A DNA stretch of 64,000 bases from JBBQKF01 sp038326615 (GCA_038326615.1 JBBQKF010000003.1:1-64000), one strand, 5' to 3'. Shown: positions 1 to 10,344, counted from the first letter of the stretch. Translations and numbers: made by a program. Notes: a model not told the origin generated them from the sequence alone.

Positions 1-84
1 TTGAATATTAGAAAACAAATAATTGATTATATTTTAAAACTTATCGAAAAAAAACGACAGAGTATCAGAATATTGAAAACGTAA
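1..84 (+). CDS. C-terminal end of an upstream gene (partial, unidentified)
   Basis: Frame 1 is open from the window edge to a TAA at 82-84, giving 27 residues rich in Lys, Arg and Ile. It stops 22 bases before the GH42 start, the spacing expected of an operon neighbour. Too little is present to name a family, and chance openness in AT-rich DNA cannot be excluded. Confidence 0.3.
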   Translation: MNIRKQIIDYILKLIEKKRQSIRILKT

Positions 85-106
85 TTAAAGAGAAGGTGAG
101 TAATTG

Positions 107-2098
107 ATGAATATGGATTTTGGAGCTGCATATTATCCTGAGCATTGGGGTTATGAGAGAATCGAAGTAGATGCTTCACTAATGCTTCAGGCGAATTTCA
201 ACATAGTTCGAATGGGCGAGTTTGCCTGGACTAGAATTCAACCTGAAAGATTTACCTTCAATTTTGAATGGTTAGATGATGCAATTAAAATATTTGCATC
301 GAAAGGGATCAGAACGATTTTATGTACCCCGACTGCATGCCCTCCTAAATATCTTATGGACCAATTTCCTGACATTTATACTTGCGATTATCAAGGAATC
401 AGAAAAGGATACGGGTCAAGACGTAGTTATTGCTTTAACAGCGAAAGCTATATAGATGCCGTGAAGGAAATCGCATACGAGCTTGCATATCATTACAGAA
501 ATAATCCTAATGTGGTTGCATGGCAGATTGACAACGAGCTTGGTGGTGACAGTAATTTGCGGTGTTATTGTGAAAATTGTAAAATCAAATTTCGAAATTG
601 GCTTAAACTAAAGTACGATAATATCGAAAATCTAAATCATGAATGGGGAACTGAAGTCTGGAGTCAGCTTTATCGGACATTTGAAGAAATCGACCCACCA
701 GGTTATACAAATACAGTTAAAAATCCGTCTGCTTGCTTGGACTACAAAAGATTTTGCTCTGACTCAGCAATTAATTTGCTTAAACTTCAGCATGATATTA
801 TCAGGAGAATAAATCCAAAATGGAAAATAACAACAAATATGTTTGGGGTTAAATCTGACATTGATTATTTTGAAATGTGTAAAAACGTTGATTTTGCGGG
901 ATGGGATGATTATCCTAATCTGACATTAGAAAAAATAACTCCCTACAATCATGCGATGGGACTTGATGCGACCAGGTGCTATAAACATAAGCCATTCTGG
1001 AGCGTAGAAACTCAGACTGGCACTCCAGGCGGTGATATTCTTTTTCAAACGCCCAGACCAGGGGACATGAAAAAGTGGGTATTTCAGACGATTGCACGAG
1101 GAGCTAATGGCGTAATGTTTTTTCGCTGGAGAACAAATTTCATGGGAGCTGAGCAATATTGGCATGGGATTTTAAATCATGATGGTGTACCCAGGAGACT
1201 TTATGACGAGGTCGTAAATTTAGGCAAAAGCATAAAATTTTTAAGCGAGAATCTTGATTTTAATATTAAAAAAGCAAAAGCGGCAATTGTATTTTCACAG
1301 GAAATATCATGGGCATTTGAAATTCAACCATTAATTATTGGCTATTCCTATTACGAAAATGCAATGCGCTACTACAATGCGACATTTGATAACAACTTTA
1401 ATGTAGATATTATCTCCCCTGAACATGATTATAGTGACTATAGAATAATAATATTTCCGAACCTCTTGTTTTGCAAACCAGAAATTACAAAAAAAATAGA
1501 GAAATTTGTGTCTAATGGTGGGACAGCTATTTTTGATTTTCGTAGTGGTGTTAAAGAAAATAATAATAAAATGCTTAAGGAAACATTGCCATGCAATTTG
1601 AAGAGGATTCTTGGTATTGAAATTCACGAATATGGATTAATAATGAAACACGAAAATGTTCAAATAGTTGGTGATAATTACAAAGGCGAAGCAAGTAAGT
1701 GGTTTGAAATTATTGAACAAAAATCTGCAGATTCATTGGCAAATTATGTTTGTGACGATTATTATGACTCATATCCTGCAATTACTATTAACAAATACGG
1801 AAGTGGGAATGCGTACTATTTATCAACAATGATAGATGAGAATTTGCTATTTAAATTTATAAATGATGTATTTGCTAAGAGCCATATTCATGCACCAGCA
1901 ATAGCCAGCTGCGGGATTGAGCTGATTTCCAGGACAGGTGTAACAGGAGAAATTCTTTTTATCATTAATCATACAAAAACTCATCAAGAAATATTACTTG
2001 CTAAGAGCTATTATTTAGAGGACACACAAAACAAAGTAAATCAATCAATAGTAGTAGAAGGTAATGAGTGCATCGTTTTATGCGAATGCAACGAATAA
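107..2098 (+). CDS. GH42 family glycosidase (beta-galactosidase / alpha-L-arabinopyranosidase type)
   Basis: Retaining glycoside hydrolase of family 42, about 660 residues, the usual family length. The N-terminal TIM barrel opens with FGAAYYPEHW. The acid/base Glu lies in WQIDNELG (about residue 144) and the nucleophile Glu in WSVETQTG (about 301). A central trimerisation domain and a small C-terminal beta domain follow. A Cys cluster near residues 105-160 is typical of the metal-binding GH42 enzymes. No signal peptide is present, so it probably acts in the cytoplasm on imported oligosaccharides. I chose the ATG at 107, which follows a GAAGGTGAG ribosome binding site; an in-frame TTG lies three bases upstream. 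Its neighbours (sensor kinase, regulator, GH52 xylosidase) suggest side-chain removal from xylan-derived oligosaccharides. Exact specificity cannot be read from sequence. Confidence 0.9.
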   Translation: MNMDFGAAYYPEHWGYERIEVDASLMLQANFNIVRMGEFAWTRIQPERFTFNFEWLDDAIKIFASKGIRTILCTPTACPPKYLMDQFPDIYTCDYQGIRKGYGSRRSYCFNSESYIDAVKEIAYELAYHYRNNPNVVAWQIDNELGGDSNLRCYCENCKIKFRNWLKLKYDNIENLNHEWGTEVWSQLYRTFEEIDPPGYTNTVKNPSACLDYKRFCSDSAINLLKLQHDIIRRINPKWKITTNMFGVKSDIDYFEMCKNVDFAGWDDYPNLTLEKITPYNHAMGLDATRCYKHKPFWSVETQTGTPGGDILFQTPRPGDMKKWVFQTIARGANGVMFFRWRTNFMGAEQYWHGILNHDGVPRRLYDEVVNLGKSIKFLSENLDFNIKKAKAAIVFSQEISWAFEIQPLIIGYSYYENAMRYYNATFDNNFNVDIISPEHDYSDYRIIIFPNLLFCKPEITKKIEKFVSNGGTAIFDFRSGVKENNNKMLKETLPCNLKRILGIEIHEYGLIMKHENVQIVGDNYKGEASKWFEIIEQKSADSLANYVCDDYYDSYPAITINKYGSGNAYYLSTMIDENLLFKFINDVFAKSHIHAPAIASCGIELISRTGVTGEILFIINHTKTHQEILLAKSYYLEDTQNKVNQSIVVEGNECIVLCECNE

Positions 2099-2269
2099 AA
2101 TTAGTAATTTATACAAAAAAACATATCAATTATAAAAAGATCAAGTGCGTTATAAAAAAGATGAATAAAAGGGATAAAACAATGTTTGTGCTTGCCGAAT
2201 ATCGTATAAAGTAATAATATTATGGTAAATACACTTGAGTGAGATTTTTATCTTACATGGAGGCTTTTT

Positions 2270-4129
2270 GTGAAGATAATCAGGGAATTAATGAAGAATT
2301 TAATGTCACATGCAAAGCTTAGAGTTAAACTTATTATCGCAGGTACGATTCTTGTAATAATACCAACAATTATTATCGGAATTTCATTTTCGTCGCGAAT
2401 TTCCAGCGTAATATTAAAACAAAACGAAAGCGATATGGAAAATCAAGTGTTCAGGCTTAGCCAAAATCTTAGCAACTCTTTAAAACTGATTGAAGACTTA
2501 TCAGATCTCATATATTTAAACGAAAGCTTACAGCGAGATCTTTTGTATGATTACGAAAATATTGGTGATAGTGCAGCAGTATATACGAATTCGATATATC
2601 CAATATTGCGGCAGAATCGAATTTTGCACGCATCTCTAATAAACACAATATCTATATATATTGAGAATACAAGGTTTCTCGAAAATGGTGAAGAGATTAT
2701 TTTTGCCGACCCAAATATTAAAAAGAACGAGTGGTACAAAAACCTGGCAGTGGCAAAAGGTAACGGTAAAAAGCTATGGAGAACGACTCCAGTTGTTTCG
2801 ATATTAGGCGAAAAATCGAATTTCACCCTTTACCGACAGCTAAATCGATATTCAAACAGACTTGCAGGTGTTTTGCAGATTACATTGCGGGATGACTATT
2901 TTGAATTACAACTGCAAGACAATCAAACAGGCAGGAAAAATTTTATTTTGAACTCCACAGGGGAAATAGTTTTGTCAAATCTTTCACAAGATACTCAAAT
3001 AAATGCTGCATATTATGCAGATATTTTTAGGTCCACTTTAAATCAATCCGGGATTATAGAATTTGCTGAAAATGGGCAAAAATTTAAAGTTGTATACAAA
3101 AAGTTTTCCTCATCTACAAGCCTCAAAGACAATTGGACGGTGGTTTCTATTGTACCTGAAGCTCTCCTGCTTGTACAAATAAATGAAGTAAGAAATATTA
3201 TTTTGCTATTATGTTTAGGAACACTACTTGTACTGGTTATTTTTATAACTTTACTGTCAAAAAGCATTACTCAAAGAATTAATGTTTTGGCACAAGCGAC
3301 TAAACAAGTTGTTGAGGGAAATTATAGTTCACTCGCCACAGTAACAGGAAATGATGAAATAAGCGATTTAAGCAAGAATTTTAATAACATGTTAAACCAT
3401 TTGAATACATTAATCAATGAGGTGGTACAGGACCAGATTCAGATAAAAAATCACAAAATCAAACAACAGGAAACAGAATTTATTTCACTGCAAAATCAGA
3501 TTAACCCACATTTTTTGTATAACACACTCGATGCAATAAGAATGCATGCAGTACTGACTGATGATGTTGTTGTCGCGGATATGCTAGTCACATTATCAAA
3601 TTTATTGCGATACAACATGAGCAGGGGTAATGAATATATTTCTATAAAGGAAGAAATCAATCACGTTTTGAATTACCTTACACTTATGAATATCAGGTAC
3701 GAAAAGGCTGTTGTTCTGGAAACGGATATTTCAGAAGAATTAATTAACAAGAAAATTTTGAAACTCGTACTTCAACCAATAGTAGAAAATTCTCTAAAGC
3801 ATGGATTTGCCAAAAATCAAGATGATAGCATTATAAAAATAAGCGCCTTCACTGCTCCTAATAGCAACAATAACACAAAATCTCTGATTATCGAAATCAG
3901 TGATAATGGGCAGGGAATGAATCAAGAAACATTATACAAGTTAAATGCATCATTTGATTCAAATGATGCTGTTGAAACATCTAAAAGTATTGGATTAACA
4001 AACGTTAATTCCAGAATAAAGTTGTGTTTTGGTGCAGAATATGGATTAAAAGCATCAAGTATAATTGGAAGAATGACTAAGATTACGATGACAATTCCAT
4101 TTAATGACGGAGGAGAAATATATGCTTAA
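2270..4129 (+). CDS. YesM-type sensor histidine kinase
   Basis: Membrane-bound two-component kinase of 619 residues. A first membrane helix lies at about 19-41, an extracellular Cache-like sensor domain at about 42-305, a second helix at about 309-330, then a HAMP linker. The His_kinase-type phosphoacceptor motif is QINPHFLYN with His about 414, and an ATPase domain follows with the N box (PIVENSLKHG) and G box (DNGQGM). This architecture is typical of the Bacillus YesM/LytS-like group that pairs with AraC-type response regulators and controls carbohydrate uptake genes. The start is GTG at 2270 after a TGGAGG ribosome binding site. Its 3' end overlaps the regulator gene by 8 bases, implying translational coupling. 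The ligand is unknown; xylo-oligosaccharides are the obvious guess from context. Confidence 0.93.
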   Translation: MKIIRELMKNLMSHAKLRVKLIIAGTILVIIPTIIIGISFSSRISSVILKQNESDMENQVFRLSQNLSNSLKLIEDLSDLIYLNESLQRDLLYDYENIGDSAAVYTNSIYPILRQNRILHASLINTISIYIENTRFLENGEEIIFADPNIKKNEWYKNLAVAKGNGKKLWRTTPVVSILGEKSNFTLYRQLNRYSNRLAGVLQITLRDDYFELQLQDNQTGRKNFILNSTGEIVLSNLSQDTQINAAYYADIFRSTLNQSGIIEFAENGQKFKVVYKKFSSSTSLKDNWTVVSIVPEALLLVQINEVRNIILLLCLGTLLVLVIFITLLSKSITQRINVLAQATKQVVEGNYSSLATVTGNDEISDLSKNFNNMLNHLNTLINEVVQDQIQIKNHKIKQQETEFISLQNQINPHFLYNTLDAIRMHAVLTDDVVVADMLVTLSNLLRYNMSRGNEYISIKEEINHVLNYLTLMNIRYEKAVVLETDISEELINKKILKLVLQPIVENSLKHGFAKNQDDSIIKISAFTAPNSNNNTKSLIIEISDNGQGMNQETLYKLNASFDSNDAVETSKSIGLTNVNSRIKLCFGAEYGLKASSIIGRMTKITMTIPFNDGGEIYA

Positions 4130-5717
4130 AGTTTTGCTTGTTGATGATGAGCCAATAATTACAACTGGTCTTAAAAAACTTATTGCATGGGACAATTTAA
4201 ATCTCGAACTGGCAGGTGTTGCAAGCGATGGCGAAGAAGCACTCACTTTGATTACTGAGACTAGTCCCGATATAATTGTAACGGATTTGCTCATGCAAGG
4301 AATGGATGGAATCGAATTTATAAAAAAATTGAAAGAATCTGGTTACGGTTGCAGAATTATAATTCTTAGTGGTCATGGTGAATTCGAGTATGCAAGAGAA
4401 GCCCTTAAAAACAATGTGTTTGAGTACCTTTTAAAACCAGTTCTACCACAAAGCTTGAACGATACACTCAAAGCAGCATATGAGTCAATCGAAGAAGAAA
4501 GAGCGAATAAAAGAAATATGTCTCTTTTAGAAGAAAGACTTCGTGAAAGCATGCCTGTTATGCGCGAAAAGTTTTTTTGGGAATTATTTAATGGAACACT
4601 TACTGATGAAAATACAATTGAAAGTCGAGCGGGAATTCTTGGAATCGATATAAAAGGCGATGGATATACTGTGCTATGCGTCAAAATTGAGAATGGATAT
4701 GAAATTGCAGGTTTTGAAAATGAAAAAGAACAGATGTTACTTGAATTTGCTGTAACAAATGTTATTGATGAGCTATCGCAAAGATTTAACAAGAGTCATA
4801 CGATTTTAATTGGAGATATTTATTATATCTTGCTTATTGAATCAGGGATTTCACAATCTGAAAATGCATTAGCAATTGCAGAATCAATATCAGAAAATTT
4901 GTGCAATTATTTTGGAATTATTACTACTATTGGAATTGGTGAGAAACAAGAAAAGCTATCGCTGATTATTCGCTCATGCAATGGTGCACAAGAAGCTTTA
5001 AAGAATAAATTTTTCAGAGAAAAGGGTTCCATAATCCATATAAATGATAAAACTAGCGCAATATACAACGGCGATTCAAATTATAACTACACATCAGAAG
5101 TTCTTGATTGCATAAAATATGGCGCACTACTCAATGCTACTGAAACCTCGAACAAACTAACTGAACAATTTATAATTTTGAGCGAGAATAAAACAAGCAT
5201 GATATATGTTTACTGCTATGAATTCTTTATAAATTTAAAAAATCAATTGAAGTTTATTGGCCTATTAAAAGATCCAATTTCTTCTATTGATGTTCTTGAA
5301 GCAGAAATAAGGAAAAATGCAACAGTAACAGAACTTAAGAACTGGATAACAATACAATTACAAAATTGCTTCAAAGAAATGGTGGATGCAAAAAAATCAA
5401 AGGAAGTTGATGCTATTCAGCAGGCAAAGGACTACATTGAAGAAAATTTTCAGAACACAATAACTTTAGCACTAGTTGCAAGTTCACTATATATGAGCAC
5501 TTCCTATTTTTGTTCAATATTTAAAAGCCGCACTGGAATTGGGTTTCACGAATATGTTCTTAGCAAACGGATGGAAACCGCAGCGAAATTAATGGCTAGC
5601 AAAAACTACAAGGTTTATGAGGTTTCTGTAATGGTTGGATATAAAAATTCGCGATATTTTAGCGAAGCCTATAAACGTTATTTCGGGAAAAAGCCTACCG
5701 AACCAAATATAGAATAA
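4122..5717 (+). CDS. AraC-type response regulator
   Basis: Two-component response regulator of 531 residues. An N-terminal receiver domain carries the acidic pocket DDE at 8-10 and the phosphoacceptor Asp55 (IIVTDLLM). A long middle region follows, and the C-terminal AraC/XylS double helix-turn-helix occupies roughly residues 430-531, with the typical end motif VGYKNSRYFSEAYKRYFG. It is the cognate partner of the overlapping sensor kinase. I set the start at the ATG at 4122, because GGAGGAG lies 7 bases before it; a longer reading from 4104 would place the ribosome binding site inside the gene. It probably activates the glycosidase genes around it and possibly a transporter outside the window. 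Confidence 0.93.
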   Translation: MLKVLLVDDEPIITTGLKKLIAWDNLNLELAGVASDGEEALTLITETSPDIIVTDLLMQGMDGIEFIKKLKESGYGCRIIILSGHGEFEYAREALKNNVFEYLLKPVLPQSLNDTLKAAYESIEEERANKRNMSLLEERLRESMPVMREKFFWELFNGTLTDENTIESRAGILGIDIKGDGYTVLCVKIENGYEIAGFENEKEQMLLEFAVTNVIDELSQRFNKSHTILIGDIYYILLIESGISQSENALAIAESISENLCNYFGIITTIGIGEKQEKLSLIIRSCNGAQEALKNKFFREKGSIIHINDKTSAIYNGDSNYNYTSEVLDCIKYGALLNATETSNKLTEQFIILSENKTSMIYVYCYEFFINLKNQLKFIGLLKDPISSIDVLEAEIRKNATVTELKNWITIQLQNCFKEMVDAKKSKEVDAIQQAKDYIEENFQNTITLALVASSLYMSTSYFCSIFKSRTGIGFHEYVLSKRMETAAKLMASKNYKVYEVSVMVGYKNSRYFSEAYKRYFGKKPTEPNIE

Positions 5718-5736
5718 GTTCGAAAAGGAGTCTAAT

Positions 5737-7896
5737 ATGTCTACATCGAAAATCATATCTTTTAAAACAATGCATTCACCAAAAGGAGCTAATGCGAGTT
5801 TCACAATTGGTATGGAGGATAATGGCGGTGGGTTTTCTGTCGAAAAAGATTACATTCCCGATCAGGATGTTTTCATAGGATATAAAGACGGCAAGGATAT
5901 TTTTTGCCTGCCGTTTTACTCTTCACAAAAAGCAAATGCCAGCGAAAAGTTTGTGAAAAAAGATAACTCAAACAAGCAACAATTTGATGCAAATGATTCA
6001 AACGATACCAATACAAATAAAAAAAATGATGAATCAAAAAAGACGATACTTTCACATAAAAATTATAACAGAGAACTTCAATTCGCTACCGATAAATATA
6101 CCCTTGGGAAAATGGATTATTCGATATACACTCCTGTTGACGGAGTTCCTGACCCTGAAATTTGTGATAATACAATTATGAAAAGAGAGGTCACACCATC
6201 AGTGATTTCCGTGATGTCAATAGATAATAGAAATGGCAAATTGCCACTTCAGTGTTTTTTTGGAGTATCCCCAATTAAAGGCAAAATTCTACTTAGTGAA
6301 ATGACCAATGACAAACTAATTGGAATTTATTCATTAGAAGGATATGGGTTTGCAGCTTCTAGCGAAAGTACAACAGTTAAAGAGTTTGGGGAATTTAACA
6401 TTCTTGATTTTTTTAATCGTAAAGAAATAGTATCCTTTCAATTGGCACCGATTGGAGGAATATATTTTTGGGTGCCTGCGGGTGAAATAGTTACAGTTGA
6501 TATTGCTTTAGGCTTTTATAAAGGAGAAATTGTAACCGGAGGAGTGGGCCAATGCAAATATTTCTATACCAGGTATTTTAAAAATATTGTAGAAGTACTT
6601 GAATATACATTAGCAAATAAATCGTATCTAATTAATAGAGCGATAGAAGTGGACAGGAAATTTAGTCTTTGTAAGATAAATGATGACAGAAAATTCATTG
6701 TTTCTCAATCGATAAGATCTTACTATGCTAGTACAATGCTATTCTTGGAAAATAACAAACCGCGATGGGTTGTAAACGAAGGATCGTATATGATGATGAA
6801 CACTTTTGACCTTTTTGTTGATCATCTTTATTATGAACTGGACAATCACCCCTGGCTGGTTTTAAACACACTAAAGTCTTTTGCAAATAAATACAGTTAT
6901 GAAGACACAGTTCACTACTATGATGAGCCTGAAGTTTCATATCCCGGAGGAATTTCTTTCACACACGACCAAGGAGTTTTTAATGTTTTTTCGCGCGAAG
7001 GCTATTCAACATATGAAATAAAAGGACAAGATGGATGCTTTTCGTATATGACACAGGAACAACTATGCAATTTTGTTTTGTGTTCCGCTCTTTATGTGAA
7101 AAAAACAGGAAACAAGCAGTGGCAAAGGGAAAATCAAAAGTTGTTTTCAAACTGTCTTACATCAATGATAAATCGTGATCATCCACTACCTGAAATGCGC
7201 GATGGTGTTATGGATCTCGATTCGGACCGGTGTGGAAATCAGTCAGAGATAACGACATATGATAGTCTTGACCATAGCCTTGGACAATCAAGAAGAAATT
7301 TATACTTAGCAGTCAAATGCTGGGCAACGTATATTTCACTAGAGTATTTGCTGCAAAATCATGATACAAAAAATGCAAAAATTGCATTAAATCAAGCAAA
7401 ATTATCTGCCTCAACAATTTCAAAAGCATATAACAAGGATTTAGGATATATACCAGCAATCTTGGATGGTAAGGACAAATCTGCTATAATTCCAGCAATC
7501 GAAGGACTAATATATCCTTATATGCTTGATCTTCCATTATACTTAGATGAAAATGGAGTTTTTGGGAATCTTGTCACGTGCCTCAAAAAGCATATGATAA
7601 CTATTCTTGACAAACATTTATGTTTATTTGATGATGGAGGCTGGAAATTATCAGCAAATAGTGTTAATTCATGGGTTAGCAAAATCTTTTTGTGTCAGTA
7701 TATTTCAAAAGAAATCCTTGCTATTAAAAAGGGAAATACCTCTGTAAATGATATGGCGCATGCATTATGGTGGAAAAAGGGATGCCCGACAAATCCAGGA
7801 ATAGACCAGATCTTTGCGGGCAATCAAGAATTACGAAATTTTCATTATCCAAGAGCAATAACGTCATATTTATGGATTTATGAAGGCTTAAAGTAA
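5737..7896 (+). CDS. GH52 beta-xylosidase
   Basis: Family 52 glycoside hydrolase of 719 residues (family about 700), which releases xylose from the non-reducing end of xylo-oligosaccharides. Conserved GH52 blocks are visible along the length: HSPKGANASFTIG at the N-terminus, FYTRYFKNIVEV, WVVNEGSYMMMNTFDL, YPGGISFTHDQGV and TTYDSLDHSLGQ. The catalytic nucleophile corresponds to Glu348 (NEGSY) and the acid/base to Asp509 (TYDSLD). Their 161-residue spacing matches the E335/D495 pair of the Geobacillus enzyme. No signal peptide is seen, so it is cytoplasmic. About residues 75-105 are an Asn/Asp/Lys-rich insertion (NDSNDTNTNKK) that the family lacks. It starts 19 bases after the response regulator with AAAGGAG before the ATG, so it belongs to the same operon. 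Confidence 0.92.
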   Translation: MSTSKIISFKTMHSPKGANASFTIGMEDNGGGFSVEKDYIPDQDVFIGYKDGKDIFCLPFYSSQKANASEKFVKKDNSNKQQFDANDSNDTNTNKKNDESKKTILSHKNYNRELQFATDKYTLGKMDYSIYTPVDGVPDPEICDNTIMKREVTPSVISVMSIDNRNGKLPLQCFFGVSPIKGKILLSEMTNDKLIGIYSLEGYGFAASSESTTVKEFGEFNILDFFNRKEIVSFQLAPIGGIYFWVPAGEIVTVDIALGFYKGEIVTGGVGQCKYFYTRYFKNIVEVLEYTLANKSYLINRAIEVDRKFSLCKINDDRKFIVSQSIRSYYASTMLFLENNKPRWVVNEGSYMMMNTFDLFVDHLYYELDNHPWLVLNTLKSFANKYSYEDTVHYYDEPEVSYPGGISFTHDQGVFNVFSREGYSTYEIKGQDGCFSYMTQEQLCNFVLCSALYVKKTGNKQWQRENQKLFSNCLTSMINRDHPLPEMRDGVMDLDSDRCGNQSEITTYDSLDHSLGQSRRNLYLAVKCWATYISLEYLLQNHDTKNAKIALNQAKLSASTISKAYNKDLGYIPAILDGKDKSAIIPAIEGLIYPYMLDLPLYLDENGVFGNLVTCLKKHMITILDKHLCLFDDGGWKLSANSVNSWVSKIFLCQYISKEILAIKKGNTSVNDMAHALWWKKGCPTNPGIDQIFAGNQELRNFHYPRAITSYLWIYEGLK

Positions 7897-7937
7897 TAAA
7901 AGTTTTAATTATGTAGCAAGGACCATTGCTGTGTAGC

Positions 7938-9233
7938 TTATCCAGAAACAAGAACACCGAGAAGGGCAAAGTTTTCACCTGTGCAGTTTGCTGGTTTCTT
8001 ATCGAGGTATTTTATAGATATTATATGCTTTCTCTTAGTTTCCATCTTTAAAATTTGAGTTGCAGTAATAGCTTCCCAGTCAACATCAGACTTGCTATTG
8101 ATTTCCATTATAAATTTTCCATCAACAGTCACAGCAACTGTTGCCCCTCTTCCATCAATAGTTTTGTTATAAACTAACAATATGTTTTTTGCGTCAACCT
8201 CAAATTTCATTTCTTTATTTATTTCTTTTGCAATCCAGCCATCACTAAGTTGCCAGTGAGCTTGATTTGTCGCAGTAAATCCACCAACATCAATAACATT
8301 AAGTGTTTTGTTTGTGAGATATGTTGCATTCACATATATTCCTGGTGTCAATAAATCAGGCAGGATTTTTTCCGGCGTAGCATTTTGATCGATTTTAGAG
8401 TAGCAATCTTCAAGTTCACTTATAATTAAATCTGCTGTAATGTGATGACCTTTCTCATTTGGGTGAATAAAATCTCCTGAAATATCCGCCCACTTGAGCT
8501 TTTTCTCTTGTATTTGAGGCCAAATAGCGTTTTTATAACTTAGCATTGGTAGGTTGTAGTGACTGCCAATTTTAATCTCTTGGTCTTGGAAGTTATAACC
8601 ACCATCGGTGCACATGAATAATAGCATCAATCCAGGAGTTTTTGATGATGCTAAAATATCTCTTACAAGATTTTCATAAGCGATATTAACATTACTATCT
8701 GCAGTATCGTTTACTGCAAAATCAATAACAACAAAATCTGGATTTTTAATAAGTAAATCTTTATATGCTCGATGAACTCCAATAACAGAGCCGGTTCCAC
8801 TAATTCCAGCATTAACCAATTTTATTTTAGAATTTGGGAATTTATTTTTCCACCATCGAGTTACAAGATCAGAAAAAGACAAGTTTGCTTTTGCGCTAGA
8901 ACCATATGTTATCGATCCGCCGATATACCCCAAAGTCAGTGATTCTTTGTTTTGAGCTCTTTGCATTGCAGCAGTTATTCTTGATTGATCTCCTTTACTA
9001 ACAACTGAACTTTTCAACATTTCGGGGGATGCGATGTACTTGTCGTATACAAATACCGATGGCTGTGAGGTAGCTAATGATTGCATTGATGCTTGACTAT
9101 TTGAATTGCTGGTACTCACGGTAGTGTCGCGATTAACTGATGTTACATGATTGTTTAAAAATGTGCAGCTCGAAGAAACGATTAGGATCGATATTGAAAG
9201 ACATAAAACAGTCGCTTGATATAACTTGCTCAT
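7938..9233 (-). CDS. Exported SGNH/GDSL hydrolase, probable carbohydrate esterase
   Basis: Extracytoplasmic SGNH-fold hydrolase, about 431 residues. An N-terminal signal segment ends near SSSC, a weak lipobox. After a Ser/Thr-rich linker the catalytic blocks appear: GGSIT with the nucleophile Ser at about residue 107, NAGISGTG (block II Gly), FAVNDTAD (block III Asn), and DFIHPNEKGH with the catalytic Asp/His pair. A beta-rich C-terminal region of about 150 residues follows. It converges on the GH52 gene with only 41 bases between stops. The context suggests an acetyl-xylan esterase that deacetylates xylan outside the cell, but the substrate is inferred. The start is uncertain: a GTG at 9272 overlaps the AGAAGGGGG ribosome binding site and gives 13 more residues, whereas the ATG at 9233 gives a better signal peptide. 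Confidence 0.8.
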   Translation of the reverse strand: MSKLYQATVLCLSISILIVSSSCTFLNNHVTSVNRDTTVSTSNSNSQASMQSLATSQPSVFVYDKYIASPEMLKSSVVSKGDQSRITAAMQRAQNKESLTLGYIGGSITYGSSAKANLSFSDLVTRWWKNKFPNSKIKLVNAGISGTGSVIGVHRAYKDLLIKNPDFVVIDFAVNDTADSNVNIAYENLVRDILASSKTPGLMLLFMCTDGGYNFQDQEIKIGSHYNLPMLSYKNAIWPQIQEKKLKWADISGDFIHPNEKGHHITADLIISELEDCYSKIDQNATPEKILPDLLTPGIYVNATYLTNKTLNVIDVGGFTATNQAHWQLSDGWIAKEINKEMKFEVDAKNILLVYNKTIDGRGATVAVTVDGKFIMEINSKSDVDWEAITATQILKMETKRKHIISIKYLDKKPANCTGENFALLGVLVSG

Positions 9234-9272
9234 AAACACTTTGTATAACTTAGTTGTAACTAAATCATACAC

Positions 9273-9603
9273 CCCCTTCTAAAAAAATAAATAGCAATTT
9301 TTAAAATCAAATAGAGCCAAATTGTAGCTTGATGACTCCTAGTATCTACTAGCAATTATATTATTTTTTAAGAAAGTTACAATCCATAAATCTTACGATG
9401 CATATACTATAAAATTAAGATATTTCAGAAAAATGTCAGATATCTTACGATGTATGTCGGATAAATTCTCATGTTACCAAAGTGATATTTACATGTTGAA
9501 TTTCATTTTGTATGATTGATTTATAAACAGTGACTCAACTTTGATTTAACTTTGGGAAAACGAAAACAGACGAAAAAAACAAAATTTAACAGGAGGAAAA
9601 AAC
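9273..9603. other. Intergenic region with divergent control signals
   Basis: 331-base AT-rich gap between the divergent esterase and surface-protein genes. The 10-mer TCTTACGATG occurs twice, at about 9391 and 9449, followed by (C/T)AT. Between and overlapping the copies is an inverted repeat with arms AAGATAT and ATATCTT. These could be operator half-sites for a regulator serving both genes. No convincing consensus promoter pair was identified. Confidence 0.4.
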
Positions 9604-10344
9604 ATGAAAAAGATTATCGTATCATTACTTATGGTTACTCTAATTGCAATTTCTGGCGTTACAGCTTTTGCAACATCAAACTTCACTTTGAATTTTGAGG
9701 ATCAAACATTAATCAGTGGCAAAACAATCAATTTTAATGCTACATTGTCCGAAGGTATCGTAATTGGACCACAAGCTGGGTTTACTGGCAGTGCCTTTAA
9801 AGCACCTATTAGCTCTGTTGATGGAGGAATCTGGTGGGTGTTTGGAATCAACCTTGATAAAGCAAAAAATTCAGAAGCTAATTTTAAAGGACTAAAGGAT
9901 ATTACATTTAAGTATAAATCAACTGTCGCTTTCCCAACAAGTCCATTCATCATTCAACTTGTATGGAAGAATAAAGCAGATGCAACAGAAGTGACTAAAA
10001 TCGAACAAGTCTTCACTTGCGAAAAAGATGCTATAAAAACAGTAACAGTAGCAATCCCTGCAGATGTAAAAACAAAGTTAGACACGAAAACCGGTTATTA
10101 TCTTGACTGGGTAATGGTAGGTCTTAAATCAGACGCAGCAAACAATGAATTCCGTACTGGTTCATTTATATTTGATGATTTATCATTTAACAAAGCTCCA
10201 GTTGCTGTTGCAACTGCAACAAAGGCTCCTGTTGGCAACCCTACAACTGGTGACAATTCTGCATTGTACTTAATGATGTTCGCAATTGTTTCACTTTCAG
10301 GAATAACAGCTGTTAAAGTAGTTAAAGCATCAAGACAAAACTAA
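9604..10344 (+). CDS. Sortase-anchored surface protein with a beta-sandwich-like domain
   Basis: Secreted wall-associated protein of 246 residues. A Sec signal peptide covers about residues 1-24 (KK, hydrophobic core, ending at TAFA). The mature part of about 175 residues has alternating beta-type sequence ending in SFIFDDLSFN. This pattern resembles carbohydrate-binding jelly-roll modules, but I do not recognise a specific family. The C-terminus has a sorting-signal layout: NPTTGD at about 218, then a hydrophobic stretch (YLMMFAIVSLSG) and a short basic tail (KASRQN). The motif is a NPxTG variant rather than LPxTG. It is preceded by a strong ACAGGAGG site and followed by its own terminator, so it is probably monocistronic. 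A role in displaying a polysaccharide-binding module next to the xylan locus is plausible but unproven. Confidence 0.75.
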   Translation: MKKIIVSLLMVTLIAISGVTAFATSNFTLNFEDQTLISGKTINFNATLSEGIVIGPQAGFTGSAFKAPISSVDGGIWWVFGINLDKAKNSEANFKGLKDITFKYKSTVAFPTSPFIIQLVWKNKADATEVTKIEQVFTCEKDAIKTVTVAIPADVKTKLDTKTGYYLDWVMVGLKSDAANNEFRTGSFIFDDLSFNKAPVAVATATKAPVGNPTTGDNSALYLMMFAIVSLSGITAVKVVKASRQN

